Source of the DNA: CAZGUX01 sp964529305
Lineage (GTDB): Bacteria > Acidobacteriota > Terriglobia > Bryobacterales > Bryobacteraceae
Assembly: GCA_964529305.1 (NCBI GenBank)
Contig: CAZGUX010000046.1
Coordinates: 1 to 64,000 of the forward strand
Direction of reading: 5' to 3'
DNA: 64,000 bases
Shown here: positions 8,925 through 16,787 of the stretch, in pieces
Layout of the letters: every line of letters begins with the position of its first letter
How positions within the stretch are numbered: position 1 is the first letter of the stretch
The notes under the pieces: generated by a model
What the model saw: the letters and a program-made list of their open reading frames with translations, nothing else
What the model was told of the DNA's origin: nothing
Databases searched by the model: none
Position numbers and translations under genes: made by a program

Positions 8925-9857
8925 ATGAGGACGATATTGTCTGCGTCGCTGGCCCTGCTATTGGGAATAAGTCTGACCGGCCTGAACTTAGCTCAGAATA
9001 CCATTGGCCTAAGCGAGGATGAGATAGCCACCTGGCGCGCACTTCAGGCAATCAGCCCAACCGAGCGTCCGAACGCTGAACTGACAAACCTTTCTGATCT
9101 CGCCAAGAAGAAAAAGCAGGATCCGAAGGCCTTTGATGAATTCATGAAGCAGCTATCGACCGTCCCCGCGTTTGTCGTGCAAATGGCCCTAGCGCGATTT
9201 GGATACGGTGTGTTGCTCTCAGGCGAACTCGACGAGCGGACGAAATTGGCGATTATTGAATACCAGAAGCGCCGAGGGCTAAAACATTCGGGCCAAGTCG
9301 ACGCGGCAACGGTCGAACGTGCCGTGAAGGACATGCGTGCCGCAGACTACAATCCCATTGATCTGCCAACAGGCGCTTTCAGTTTTGAGGCCTGGTCGCA
9401 GGGATACATAGCTGCTGCAGGGACTTGGGTAATGACAAATGAGACACCGGCACATCCTCTTCAGTCGACCGAAATTCGGTGCGTTCAAGACAAGGGCCTA
9501 TGCATCGAGACCACCGCAATCATCATGGAGAAGGCAGATGACACGACCACGCCGTGGCTATTCCTGGATACTGACCTTTATGACATCGAGCGATGGGATC
9601 AATATGAAATCGTCACCAAGCCGAAAGACTTTGGATGCACGCGGTATGTACGACGATTCCATCGCACCGCAAAGGAGGTTACCGGCCTCAGAACCACTAT
9701 CAAGAACGAGGGTAAATGTTCAGGATTTACCGGCAACGAGATCCACATGCGCCTTGTCAAGGGGAGTGAAATCATGAAGCCTATTTGGGAGCAGCAGCAG
9801 AAAGATCGGCGCGGCCTTTACCTGCTTGGCGAAAGAGTTCTTCGCTGGCTGAAGTGA
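8925..9857 (+). CDS. Exported protein with a peptidoglycan-binding (PG_binding_1) domain, atypical composition
   Basis: ATG 8925 gives a 310-residue protein with a signal peptide (MRTILSASLALLLGISLTGL). Residues about 78-135 resemble PG_binding_1 (LARFGYGVLLSGELDERTK...YQKRRGLKHSG), a three-helix domain that anchors secreted proteins to peptidoglycan. The rest (about 140-310) contains four cysteines and a string of aromatic residues and is not recognised. Base composition and codon choice here are clearly less GC-rich than in the flanking genes, and the next 550 bases are AT-richer still, suggesting recent acquisition. A start five codons earlier (ATG 8910) is possible. Confidence 0.7.
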   Translation: MRTILSASLALLLGISLTGLNLAQNTIGLSEDEIATWRALQAISPTERPNAELTNLSDLAKKKKQDPKAFDEFMKQLSTVPAFVVQMALARFGYGVLLSGELDERTKLAIIEYQKRRGLKHSGQVDAATVERAVKDMRAADYNPIDLPTGAFSFEAWSQGYIAAAGTWVMTNETPAHPLQSTEIRCVQDKGLCIETTAIIMEKADDTTTPWLFLDTDLYDIERWDQYEIVTKPKDFGCTRYVRRFHRTAKEVTGLRTTIKNEGKCSGFTGNEIHMRLVKGSEIMKPIWEQQQKDRRGLYLLGERVLRWLK

Positions 9858-10412
9858 ATCCGAAAAACCTTGAAAATAATTCTTGACTTATGCGGGCTCC
9901 AATGACACACTCGAAGAGTAAGTTATTGTTACCTACAAAGCTAGACTCCTCTATACCAATGGTAACTTCCTCTCCTCTAGTAGTTCGTTGCTAAAAAGCT
10001 TCTGTTTGGACTCGATCTAAGCGCTATAAGGCTATTGATTCTTTGGTTGGTGACCCTTGTTTCGAGGGGCCCAGAATCTTTGTTTTCAAATAATCCCTCA
10101 CCTCTAGAGATCTGTAAGTTCATCTTTCTATAACCCCCGTTTAAGATCAATCGATGGAAAGGAGGGTCTGCAATGAGAACGACCAGACTTAAGATCAAGG
10201 CTTTGGTGCGGTTAGCGGTGCTCGTATTCAAGATGGACCTACGATTTACACGTAAATAACTGCCTTCCAAAATATTTCTTCGAACTGGAATTTTAGGTTT
10301 AGGGTACAGCTAATATGGGGGCTCGGCGGGTTAACCTAAGCCTGCCGAGTCTCTTATCTACGAAGTAATAAACTCAAGGACAACGCCAGATCCGACGCTC
10401 ATAACGCGATCG
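9858..10412. other. AT-richer gap with no supportable gene
   Basis: Roughly 555 bases between the peptidoglycan-binding protein and manC have much lower GC than the rest of the window. A 97-codon open frame on the minus strand (9977-10270) has no initiation signal and no recognisable family, so I do not call it. A TTGACT element near 9892 could be a -35 box but lacks a convincing -10. The stretch, together with the gene before it, looks like the remnant of an inserted segment. I see no integrase, terminal repeats or tRNA target. Confidence 0.5.
10322..10349. terminator. Stem-loop between convergent genes (possible terminator)
   Basis: CTCGGCGGG (10322-10330) and CCTGCCGAG (10341-10349) form a 9-bp stem with one G-U pair and a 10-base loop. 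It lies downstream of the peptidoglycan-binding protein on the plus strand and of manC on the minus strand. The short pyrimidine run TCTCTT follows on the plus strand. It is plausible as a terminator but lacks a clean T-tract. Confidence 0.35.
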
Positions 10413-11492
10413 TCACAATAAATCGGCCCGCTTGTGCTTTTCCAGCATCTTGACCAACTCGCCGACTCGTTGCGCCTGGTCGCGCGGAACCACCAGCAAC
10501 GCGTCGGGGGTGTCGACCACGATCAGGTTCTCGACTCCCACCAGCGCCACTAACTTGTTCTCCACATCGACGTAGTTTCCCCGCGCGTCCAGCGTGATCA
10601 TCGTCCCCCGGCCGGCGTTCGCGTCGGGGTCTTTGTCGAGCAGGTCGTACACCGCGCTCCAACTGCCGGCGTCGCTCCACCCGAAGTCCTCACAGGCCAG
10701 GGCAACGACGTTATCGGCTTTCTCGAGCACGGCATAGTCCACCGAAATGCTCTCGCACAGCGGGAAGACTTCGGCGAACGCCGCCGGAAAGCGCTTGCTC
10801 GCGACCGGAGGAAGGGAAGAGAGCAGGGTGGCGGTCTTCGGCAGGTGCTGGCGCAGAGCATCGAGAAAGACCTGCGCCTTCCAGAAGAACATGCCGGAGT
10901 TCCAGTAGAAGCGGCCCGCCTTCACGTACTTCTTCGCCGTGGCCAGATCCGGCTTCTCGCGGAAGCTCGCCACCGGATAGGGATCGAGCGAGCCTGGCGT
11001 CGCGCCCTTGGGAAGTTCGACATAGCCGAATCCCGTCTCGGGATGTCGCGGGGGGATGCCCAACGTCACGATCTTACCGGCCGCGGCGGCCTTGAACGCC
11101 GCCCGGACCACCCGCAGGAACCGCGCCGGATTCAACACGACGTGGTCCGAGGGAAACACGCCCATCACGGCATCCGGATCGATCGAAGCCAGAAGGTGGG
11201 CGGCCACGCCGATGGCCGGCGCCGTGTTGCGCGGCACGGGCTCCGCCAGAATCTGCCGAGTGGGAATGCCCGGCAACTGGCTGACGACTTCCCGCCGCAA
11301 ATCGCCGCTGGTCAGGACCCACATCCGCTCCGCCTCAATCGCGGGGGCCAGCCGCGAGACAGTCGACTGGATCATGGTAGATCCGCCGAAGATTTGCAGA
11401 ACCTGTTTGGCGTGCCGGGAGCGGCTGCGCGGCCAGAAACGCGTTCCTCTCCCCCCGGCCAGAATCAGGCCGTAATGGTTCGCCTTGGCCAT
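10413..11492 (-). CDS. manC: Mannose-1-phosphate guanylyltransferase
   Basis: This enzyme makes GDP-mannose from mannose-1-phosphate and GTP in the cytoplasm, feeding glycan and polysaccharide synthesis. ATG 11492 gives 359 residues, the usual size for the single-domain form without a fused isomerase. The signature nucleotide-binding loop LILAGGRGTRFWPRS lies at residues 9-23, followed by KQVL, and the sugar-nucleotide motif FREKPD is in the central part. The C-terminal segment (VVVDTPDALLVVPRD) matches the family. It lies 5 bases downstream of lepB in the same direction, so the two are probably cotranscribed. A longer start at 11543 would overlap lepB and is not needed. Confidence 0.92.
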   Translation of the reverse strand: MAKANHYGLILAGGRGTRFWPRSRSRHAKQVLQIFGGSTMIQSTVSRLAPAIEAERMWVLTSGDLRREVVSQLPGIPTRQILAEPVPRNTAPAIGVAAHLLASIDPDAVMGVFPSDHVVLNPARFLRVVRAAFKAAAAGKIVTLGIPPRHPETGFGYVELPKGATPGSLDPYPVASFREKPDLATAKKYVKAGRFYWNSGMFFWKAQVFLDALRQHLPKTATLLSSLPPVASKRFPAAFAEVFPLCESISVDYAVLEKADNVVALACEDFGWSDAGSWSAVYDLLDKDPDANAGRGTMITLDARGNYVDVENKLVALVGVENLIVVDTPDALLVVPRDQAQRVGELVKMLEKHKRADLL

Positions 11493-11497
11493 GACGG

Positions 11498-12286
11498 TTA
11501 CTGGATCGGATACCCGCGGATCAGCATGAACGTCCGCTTCCATCGTGTTTTGACGAAGAAGTTCGTGGCCAGGTCCATCAGGTGGTCCAGGCCGATCATG
11601 GGGCTCGCCAGGCGTTCGGTGGGCGCGTCGTACGACCAGTAAATGATCAGCGGCTTGCCGATGATGTTTTCTCGCGGCACAAAGCCCCAGTAGCGGCTGT
11701 CGAGCGACGAATCGCGGTTGTCGCCCATCGCGAAATAGCTGGACGGAGGAACGATCAGCACGCCGTCTTTGACGTTGTGCTCGATCATCTCCTGACCGCG
11801 CGGATAAAGCGGCGAATTCGGCTGGCTGGGGAAGTTGTCGCGATAGGAATCAACGTAGTCGGTCTTGTGGTACTTGTAGGGCTCAACCAGAGCTTTGCCG
11901 TTCAGATAGAGTTGCTTGTTCTCCATCCGGATGCGGTCGCCGGGAACGCCGATGACGCGCTTGACGAAGGTCTGGCGGATGTCCACCGGGTAGCGGAAAA
12001 CGATGATGTCGCCGCGCTTGACGTCGCTGTAGGGCAGGATGTACTTGCTGACCGGCCCGCCCGGCGCGTAGGCCAGCTTATCCACCAGAAGGTGATCGCC
12101 GATGAGGAGGCTGTCCTCCATGGAACCGGTCGGGATCACGAACGCCTGCACCAGCGTAGTGGTGCCGAACAGCAACAGCAGGATGGTGACGGTCCATTCG
12201 GCGATGACGCCGCGGGGAATGTCACCCTTGGGGGGCTTATCGCCCGTCGAGACCGCCTCGGCGACACTTGCTTTGTCTGAACTCAC
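11498..12286 (-). CDS. lepB: Signal peptidase I
   Basis: An inner-membrane serine protease that removes signal peptides from exported preproteins. I chose GTG 12286 because GGAG stands 4 bases before it (TGGAGAATTGTG); upstream ATGs at 12334 and 12355 lack a ribosome site. The 262-residue product has one N-terminal membrane segment (about 32-50), the catalytic Ser55 in PTGSM, the general base Lys109 in FVKRVIGVPGD, and the late box MGDNRDSSLDSRYWG. The many exported proteins in this window would be its substrates. It is followed directly by manC. The C-terminus carries about 40 residues after the last conserved box, including a hydrophobic stretch. Confidence 0.93.
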   Translation of the reverse strand: MSSDKASVAEAVSTGDKPPKGDIPRGVIAEWTVTILLLLFGTTTLVQAFVIPTGSMEDSLLIGDHLLVDKLAYAPGGPVSKYILPYSDVKRGDIIVFRYPVDIRQTFVKRVIGVPGDRIRMENKQLYLNGKALVEPYKYHKTDYVDSYRDNFPSQPNSPLYPRGQEMIEHNVKDGVLIVPPSSYFAMGDNRDSSLDSRYWGFVPRENIIGKPLIIYWSYDAPTERLASPMIGLDHLMDLATNFFVKTRWKRTFMLIRGYPIQ

Positions 12287-12407
12287 AATTCTCCATTGTA
12301 CCTGTCCTACCGGCGGTGTAGGGTCGGGTATCATAGAATTTCGATTGAGCACCACGCTTCACAGCCTTTTTGACCCCATTCGCAAACCGTTGACGCCGAG
12401 GCAATCG

Positions 12408-12761
12408 GTGATCCTGGTTTTCTTCTGCACCTTGATCGGGGCGGCGGCGCAGATTCTCATGAAGATAGGGGCGGGCCGGCTACCGCCTCTCGGGCCGGGC
12501 CAGTGGCACAACCTGCCGTTGATCCTGACCAACTATCACTTGATCGGCGGCATTTCGCTGTACGGCGTCTTCACGTTCCTGCTGGTCCTGGCCCTTCGCG
12601 ACGGGGAACTCTCCCTGCTGTATCCGGTGATCGGGTTGAACTATGTGTGGGTGACGATTCTGTCGCTCATCATCTTCCAGGAGACCATGAATCCGTTCAA
12701 AGCATTGGGAGTGGCAGCCATCGTGTGTGGCGTGGTGGTTCTGGGGCGCGGAGCCAAGTAA
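12408..12761 (+). CDS. Small four-helix DMT/EamA-type transporter subunit 1
   Basis: GTG 12408 (GAGG 6 bases upstream) gives a 117-residue membrane protein with four predicted helices. A TTG at 12345 would add 21 residues. It has the SMR/EamA half-size architecture: helix 1 with the motif GAAAQILMK, helix 3 LSLLYPVIGLNYVWV and helix 4 ALGVAAIVCGVVVLG. Its stop overlaps the start of an equally small relative (TAATG). Such adjacent four-helix pairs, for example ArnE/ArnF, work as heterodimers and are used as lipid-linked sugar flippases or small-molecule exporters. The substrate here is unknown; manC and the polysaccharide deacetylase nearby fit envelope glycan work. Confidence 0.8.
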   Translation: MILVFFCTLIGAAAQILMKIGAGRLPPLGPGQWHNLPLILTNYHLIGGISLYGVFTFLLVLALRDGELSLLYPVIGLNYVWVTILSLIIFQETMNPFKALGVAAIVCGVVVLGRGAK

Positions 12762-13111
12762 TGACGACGCCCGTATCGTCAATGATCCTGGTGTCGATCG
12801 CCTCGTTTATCGGTTCGTTCGGCGCGGTGTTCCTCAAGTCGGGTTCCCAGAAACTGAAGCGCGGCCTGCGGCATGTCATCAACATCAGGGTCGCGTTGGG
12901 CGTGTCGATGTACCTGTTCTCAACAGTGTTCTTCATCATGGGAATCCGCCACGGCGAACTGACGGTGTTGTACCCCCTAGTCTCGCTCAGTTACGTCTGG
13001 ACGCTTATCTGGTCGCGGTTATTTTTCCGGGAGCCCATCACGGGATTCAAGTTTCTGGGCGTCGGCTTCATTCTCGCGGGCGTCATCTTCATCGGGATGG
13101 GCAACCGCTAA
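12761..13111 (+). CDS. Small four-helix DMT/EamA-type transporter subunit 2
   Basis: A 116-residue protein starting at ATG 12761, whose A is the last base of the preceding stop codon, so the pair is translationally coupled. It has four predicted transmembrane helices: helix 1 SMILVSIASFIGSFGAVFLK, helix 2 starting VALGVSMYLFSTVFF, helix 3 LTVLYPLVSLSYVWTLIW, and helix 4 FLGVGFILAGVIFIGMG. Helix 3 of this protein and helix 3 of its partner share the LYP...L-YVW pattern, showing that the two are paralogues. The role is inferred as one half of a heterodimeric exporter or flippase. The gene converges on the deacetylase 7 bases later. Confidence 0.8.
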   Translation: MTTPVSSMILVSIASFIGSFGAVFLKSGSQKLKRGLRHVINIRVALGVSMYLFSTVFFIMGIRHGELTVLYPLVSLSYVWTLIWSRLFFREPITGFKFLGVGFILAGVIFIGMGNR

Positions 13112-13118
13112 CCGGCGG

Positions 13119-14063
13119 TCAGACACTCCGCGCGATGGTGTCCAGGTCCGTGATCTCCGCGGCGCCTTTCGCCTGATCCACCAGATCGCAAATCATGTCG
13201 AAGGTCTTGAACTGCGGGTCGACCACGCCGATGCAGGAGGGATGCGCCAGCAGGTCGTACACCGCTCCATTCCGGATGGTCCACTCCACTCCGTAGCGCA
13301 CGGCCTTCATGAACTTGTCGAGGGGCCAACGCGCGGTGCGAAACGCGTTGATGTCGCTCACCGGGCTCATCGGGATTTCGATCAGCCCGGTCTCGGGATA
13401 GCGGTACGGTTGCGCCGCCTGTAAGGCAGCGGGCATGTACTCTTCTTCCGGCCGGTCGATGCCGTGCCGGGGGTACTTACCGCTGATCCATCCATAGCCT
13501 TGATCCATCAGCATGCGCTGCACGTCGTAACGCCCGCCAATCCCGTCGGCGAATCCTCCCGGCGTCCGGAACCCCACCGGATGAACGCCCAACCGCTGTT
13601 GCATTGCTTCCGTACACATCCGGATGTTGTCCCCGATAACCTCCGCGACCGGCCGGTCCCGCATCAGCCAGGGAGCGCGCTTGAAGCGGTACTGCACATC
13701 CTCCGGTTTGGTGGCCAGCACGTAGACGTGGTCGTACGTGTGATTTCCCACCTTGTGCCCGGCCGCTACGATCTCTTTCAGCCAGTCGACGTTCTCCTGC
13801 TCGAAGACCCGGCCAACCACGAAGAAGTGGATCACGCCGCCGCGAGCCTTCACCCTTCGGGCAGCCTCGACGGAATAGCGCTTGGCCGCCTCATCCAGGT
13901 TTCCCTTCTCGTAGTCCCAATGTGTGGTCTCCCAGGTCGGGAAATTGCGGCTCATCTCCAGGTCGAGCGTGATCGCGATACGGGCTTTCCGCGGTTGCGC
14001 CTGAGCGCTGGTTCCCAAAGCCGGCAGCGCTGCCGCGGTCTGGACAAACGTTCTGCGTGTCAT
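13119..14063 (-). CDS. Exported polysaccharide deacetylase (NodB-like)
   Basis: ATG 14063 gives 314 residues with a Tat-type signal (MTRRTFVQTAAALPALGTSAQA). The first NodB motif is IAITLDLEM, with the catalytic Asp but not the usual second Asp. The second motif is present as GNHTYDH, supplying the metal-binding histidines, and the third includes GFRTPGG. It is likely a secreted zinc-dependent amide or ester deacetylase acting on a glycan such as peptidoglycan, chitin or an exopolysaccharide. The C-terminal third carries LAHPSCIGVVD, a typical late His motif. It is divergent from the 14194 epimerase and converges with the DMT pair. Confidence 0.82.
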   Translation of the reverse strand: MTRRTFVQTAAALPALGTSAQAQPRKARIAITLDLEMSRNFPTWETTHWDYEKGNLDEAAKRYSVEAARRVKARGGVIHFFVVGRVFEQENVDWLKEIVAAGHKVGNHTYDHVYVLATKPEDVQYRFKRAPWLMRDRPVAEVIGDNIRMCTEAMQQRLGVHPVGFRTPGGFADGIGGRYDVQRMLMDQGYGWISGKYPRHGIDRPEEEYMPAALQAAQPYRYPETGLIEIPMSPVSDINAFRTARWPLDKFMKAVRYGVEWTIRNGAVYDLLAHPSCIGVVDPQFKTFDMICDLVDQAKGAAEITDLDTIARSV

Positions 14064-14193
14064 GGCCGCGAGCATTTTATCGCAAAGCGTACCAGCCTCG
14101 CCGGAACTCGTATTTTGTAAGGGTTGGCGCGCTGCGAGTGATTCTTGGGGGAATCCGCATCCAAAACACCGCCACCTTCGTAAATGAGTCTGT

Positions 14194-14949
14194 ATGCGAG
14201 GTCGCAGCGTGTTCATTTCGGGAGCGACGGGTTATCTCGGCTCGGCCCTGATCCCGGCTTTGCAGGAGCGGGGCGTCCGGGTCAAGGCTCTGGCGCGTCC
14301 CGCGTCGTTCGGAAAAGTGCCCCACGGGTGTCCGGCCACCGCCGGGAATCCGCTGGACGCCACTACCTTCCAGCATGCCTTGGCCGGCATGGACACTCTG
14401 GTTCACCTGACAGGCGTTTCCCATCCCGCGCCTTGGAAAGCCGCCGAGTTCCGCGACGTCGACCTGAAGTCGCTCGAGCAGTCGCTGGCCGCGATGCGGT
14501 GGGCCGGCATCCGCCACCTCGTGTATGTCTCGGTGGCCCACCCCGCTCCGGTGATGAAGGCGTATGTGGAAGTGCGGAAAGAGTGTGAGGAACGCATCGC
14601 CGCCGCTCGCATTCCCGCGTCGATCCTGCGGCCCTGGTACATTCTGGGACCCGGCCACCGCTGGCCGGAAGCGTTGCGGCCGATGTATGCCCTGGCGGAG
14701 AAGATCCCCTCACTCCGTGAAGGCGCGCGCCGGCTTGGCCTAGTCCGTCTCGACCAGATGGTTCAAGCCCTGGCTTGGTGCGTCGAGAATCCTCCGCCAG
14801 GGGTCCGGATTCTGGACGTACCCGCGATTCGGGCCCAGGCGGTCGATCCGGGCCGGGACCCGAGGAAGAACTGCCTGGGGGCTGTCACGGTCCCTCTCCA
14901 CGCCGGAGTCTGCGTGACCGGACTGGAGTCCCGGCGGCGCCCAGTGTAA
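14194..14949 (+). CDS. NAD(P)-dependent epimerase/NmrA-type short-chain dehydrogenase family protein
   Basis: A 251-residue cytoplasmic protein of the extended/atypical SDR superfamily. The dinucleotide-binding loop is at the very N-terminus (GATGYLGSALIP), followed by a short strand and NADP-type residues (ALARP). The region LVHLTGVSHP aligns with the substrate-side strand, and LVYVSVAHP...VMKAYVEVRKECE carries the Tyr/Lys-like positions seen in atypical SDRs (NmrA / complex I NDUFA9-like). No specific substrate can be assigned. It ends 47 bases before the stop of acpS, with which it converges. Confidence 0.8.
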   Translation: MRGRSVFISGATGYLGSALIPALQERGVRVKALARPASFGKVPHGCPATAGNPLDATTFQHALAGMDTLVHLTGVSHPAPWKAAEFRDVDLKSLEQSLAAMRWAGIRHLVYVSVAHPAPVMKAYVEVRKECEERIAAARIPASILRPWYILGPGHRWPEALRPMYALAEKIPSLREGARRLGLVRLDQMVQALAWCVENPPPGVRILDVPAIRAQAVDPGRDPRKNCLGAVTVPLHAGVCVTGLESRRRPV

Positions 14950-14996
14950 TAAGAAGCTTTAAGTAGAAATGGCTCAGTAATAAGCCGGGTAAATAA

Positions 14997-15380
14997 CTAC
15001 CGGGCGTCTTCGAACACCACAAACGCCATTCCGTACTGCCGGGTGTGGGTCATCGACAGCGAGATCGCGGCCACGCCTTGACGGCCGGCGATCTCGGCGG
15101 CGACCCCGTGCAGTTGCAGAGTCGGCTTGCCTGATGGCAGATTGGACACTTCAAAATCGTGCCAGCGGACGCCGCGCTTCCACCCTGTGCCCAGCGCCTT
15201 CATGCCGGCTTCTTTGGCCGCGAACCGGGCCGCGTAGCGCTCATATTTGTTGGCTTTGCGCTCCACATAGGCGATCTCCGCCGGCGTGTAGATCCGGTCA
15301 ATGAATCGCTTGCCGTGTCTCTCGATCGCCTCGCGAATGCGATCGACCTCTGCCAGGTCGATGCCGTTTCCCAGAATCAT
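14997..15380 (-). CDS. acpS: Holo-[acyl-carrier-protein] synthase
   Basis: AcpS transfers the 4'-phosphopantetheine arm from CoA to the conserved Ser of acyl carrier proteins. The 127-residue length is standard. The metal and CoA residues are in place: Asp8 in GNGIDLAEVDRI and Glu57 in RFAAKEAGMKALGTG. The gene overlaps nikR by 4 bases (ATGA), so it is translationally coupled to it, and both follow the KASIII/ACP/SGNH/MBOAT operon. The obvious local substrate is the small ACP at 16788-17021, although AcpS also serves the fatty-acid ACP in most bacteria. Confidence 0.94.
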   Translation of the reverse strand: MILGNGIDLAEVDRIREAIERHGKRFIDRIYTPAEIAYVERKANKYERYAARFAAKEAGMKALGTGWKRGVRWHDFEVSNLPSGKPTLQLHGVAAEIAGRQGVAAISLSMTHTRQYGMAFVVFEDAR

Positions 15381-15796
15381 GCGAGGCCCTGTCCCGAAGT
15401 CGTGATCGTCAGACGCCCGTGCTTGACGCCTTTGGTGGAGATCAAGGCATCGGCGATCTTCTTCACGTTCGAGGCCTTGCCCCGGACCACGAGGACTTCC
15501 AGGCAGTTGTCATGATCGAGGTGGACGTGAAGGGTAGAGAGGATCGACTCGTGGTGATCGTGCTGGAGGTCGGTCAGGCGCTCGCTCAACAGGCGGACAT
15601 GGTGATCGTAGACCAGCGTAACCGTGCCGACCACGCGGGCGTCGGGCTGTTCCCATCGCTGTTCCACGAGTTCTTCGCGAATCAGGTCGCGAAAGGCTTC
15701 CGAACGATTCGTGTAGCCGCGGCTCTGAATCAAGCTGTCGAACTTCTTCAGGAGGCCGCTGTCGATGGCCACGCCGATGCGTGCAAGGTCGCTCAT
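15377..15796 (-). CDS. nikR: Nickel-responsive transcriptional regulator NikR
   Basis: A 139-residue ribbon-helix-helix repressor with a C-terminal ACT-like nickel-binding domain. The DNA-binding part is residues 1-50 (RIGVAIDSGLLKKFD...NRSEAFRDLIREEL). The square-planar nickel ligands known from E. coli NikR all have counterparts: His79, His90, His92 and Cys98 (in LHVHLDHDNC). ATG 15796 is the correct start; upstream in-frame codons extend into non-homologous sequence. It lies 59 bases after the KASIII-like gene and overlaps acpS by 4 bases. No nickel transporter is in the window, so its targets are elsewhere or include this operon. Confidence 0.93.
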   Translation of the reverse strand: MSDLARIGVAIDSGLLKKFDSLIQSRGYTNRSEAFRDLIREELVEQRWEQPDARVVGTVTLVYDHHVRLLSERLTDLQHDHHESILSTLHVHLDHDNCLEVLVVRGKASNVKKIADALISTKGVKHGRLTITTSGQGLA

Positions 15797-15855
15797 CTTG
15801 ACTAAGGATTCTAGCAGTCCGTGGACATTCGAGAGCGCTCGCGCCACGAAGTTGG

Positions 15856-16782
15856 CTAGCTGCCTTCGGCGAGGAGCGCGCCCCAATGAAAGCCCGCGCC
15901 GAAAGCGGCGAAGACGGCCACGCTTCCCGGCGAGAAGCCGTGCTGGCACGACCACTCGGCCGCGGCGATCAACAGCGAAGCCGAAGACGTATTGCCGTAA
16001 CGCTGGATATTGGAAAAGAAACGCTCCGAAGGAACGCCCAACGCCTCGGCAATGCGAACGATCAGGTTCTGGTTGGCCTGATGCATCAGAAACCAGTCGA
16101 CATCGCCCGAGACATGGCCGGCCCGCCGTACGGTCTCGTCGATCACGCGGGGGATTTTGCGGGAAGCCTGAAGAATGACGCTGCGGCCATTCATCTCGAT
16201 GACGCCGCCGAACTCCAGCCGAAGGTCTTCGGCGAACGATCCGTCGGAGTGGATGGCGCTGCCGACGATGCGGCCGACTCCCGAATCAGGATCGATCAGG
16301 ACCGCGCCCGCTCCATCGCCAAAAAGGACCGCCGTCCCGCGATTGGCCGCATCCAATTGCACCGCTGACGACATTCGCTCCGAGGCGATGACCAGGACCG
16401 GGCCAAAGGTCGAAGACAACCGGTCGGCGAGAACCATTCCATAGAGCGACCCCGCGCTGGCGATCGGCAGGTCGATGGCCGGCGTATTGCCCAAGCCCAG
16501 TTTCGCGGCCACCGAGGCGGCCGGGCCGGGAAACCTGCGTTCGGCGGAGCCGCTGGAGACAATGACCAGACCCACAGAGGGCGATCCGCAACGCTCCAGG
16601 CAGTCCCGGCCGGCGTTGACCGCCATTTCAACTACGGTCTCCCCGTCACAGGCAAACCGGCGCTCGGAGATTCCGGAGACGTTGAGAATCCACTCTTCCG
16701 AGGTGCCGGTCGACTGGCTGATCTCGGCGTTCGAGACGACGCGCGCCGGCAGGTACCGTCCAAATCCTTTGACAAATGCCAC
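15856..16782 (-). CDS. KASIII (FabH-like) protein with the active-site Cys replaced by Ser
   Basis: A 308-residue thiolase-fold protein of the 3-oxoacyl-ACP synthase III family. The His and Asn of the catalytic triad are present as His234 (MHQAN) and Asn264 (RYGNTSSAS), and GDGAGA and GFHWGALL match the family. The nucleophile position, normally ACAGF, reads ASAGS with Ser109, so a canonical Cys condensation is not expected. Ser-type KASIII proteins are known in polyketide starter selection (DpsC) and can act as acyltransferases. It sits 5 bases downstream of a dedicated ACP gene and in the MBOAT/SGNH operon. I infer that it moves an acyl group to or from that ACP. Confidence 0.85.
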   Translation of the reverse strand: MAFVKGFGRYLPARVVSNAEISQSTGTSEEWILNVSGISERRFACDGETVVEMAVNAGRDCLERCGSPSVGLVIVSSGSAERRFPGPAASVAAKLGLGNTPAIDLPIASAGSLYGMVLADRLSSTFGPVLVIASERMSSAVQLDAANRGTAVLFGDGAGAVLIDPDSGVGRIVGSAIHSDGSFAEDLRLEFGGVIEMNGRSVILQASRKIPRVIDETVRRAGHVSGDVDWFLMHQANQNLIVRIAEALGVPSERFFSNIQRYGNTSSASLLIAAAEWSCQHGFSPGSVAVFAAFGAGFHWGALLAEGS

Positions 16783-16787
16783 TGCTT

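Noticed and set aside
9977..10270. 97-codon open frame in the AT-richer gap
   Set aside because: No start context, no family, and composition unlike genes of this genome.
12287..12355. Longer lepB start at ATG 12334 or 12355
   Set aside because: No ribosome site; GGAG is properly placed before GTG 12286.
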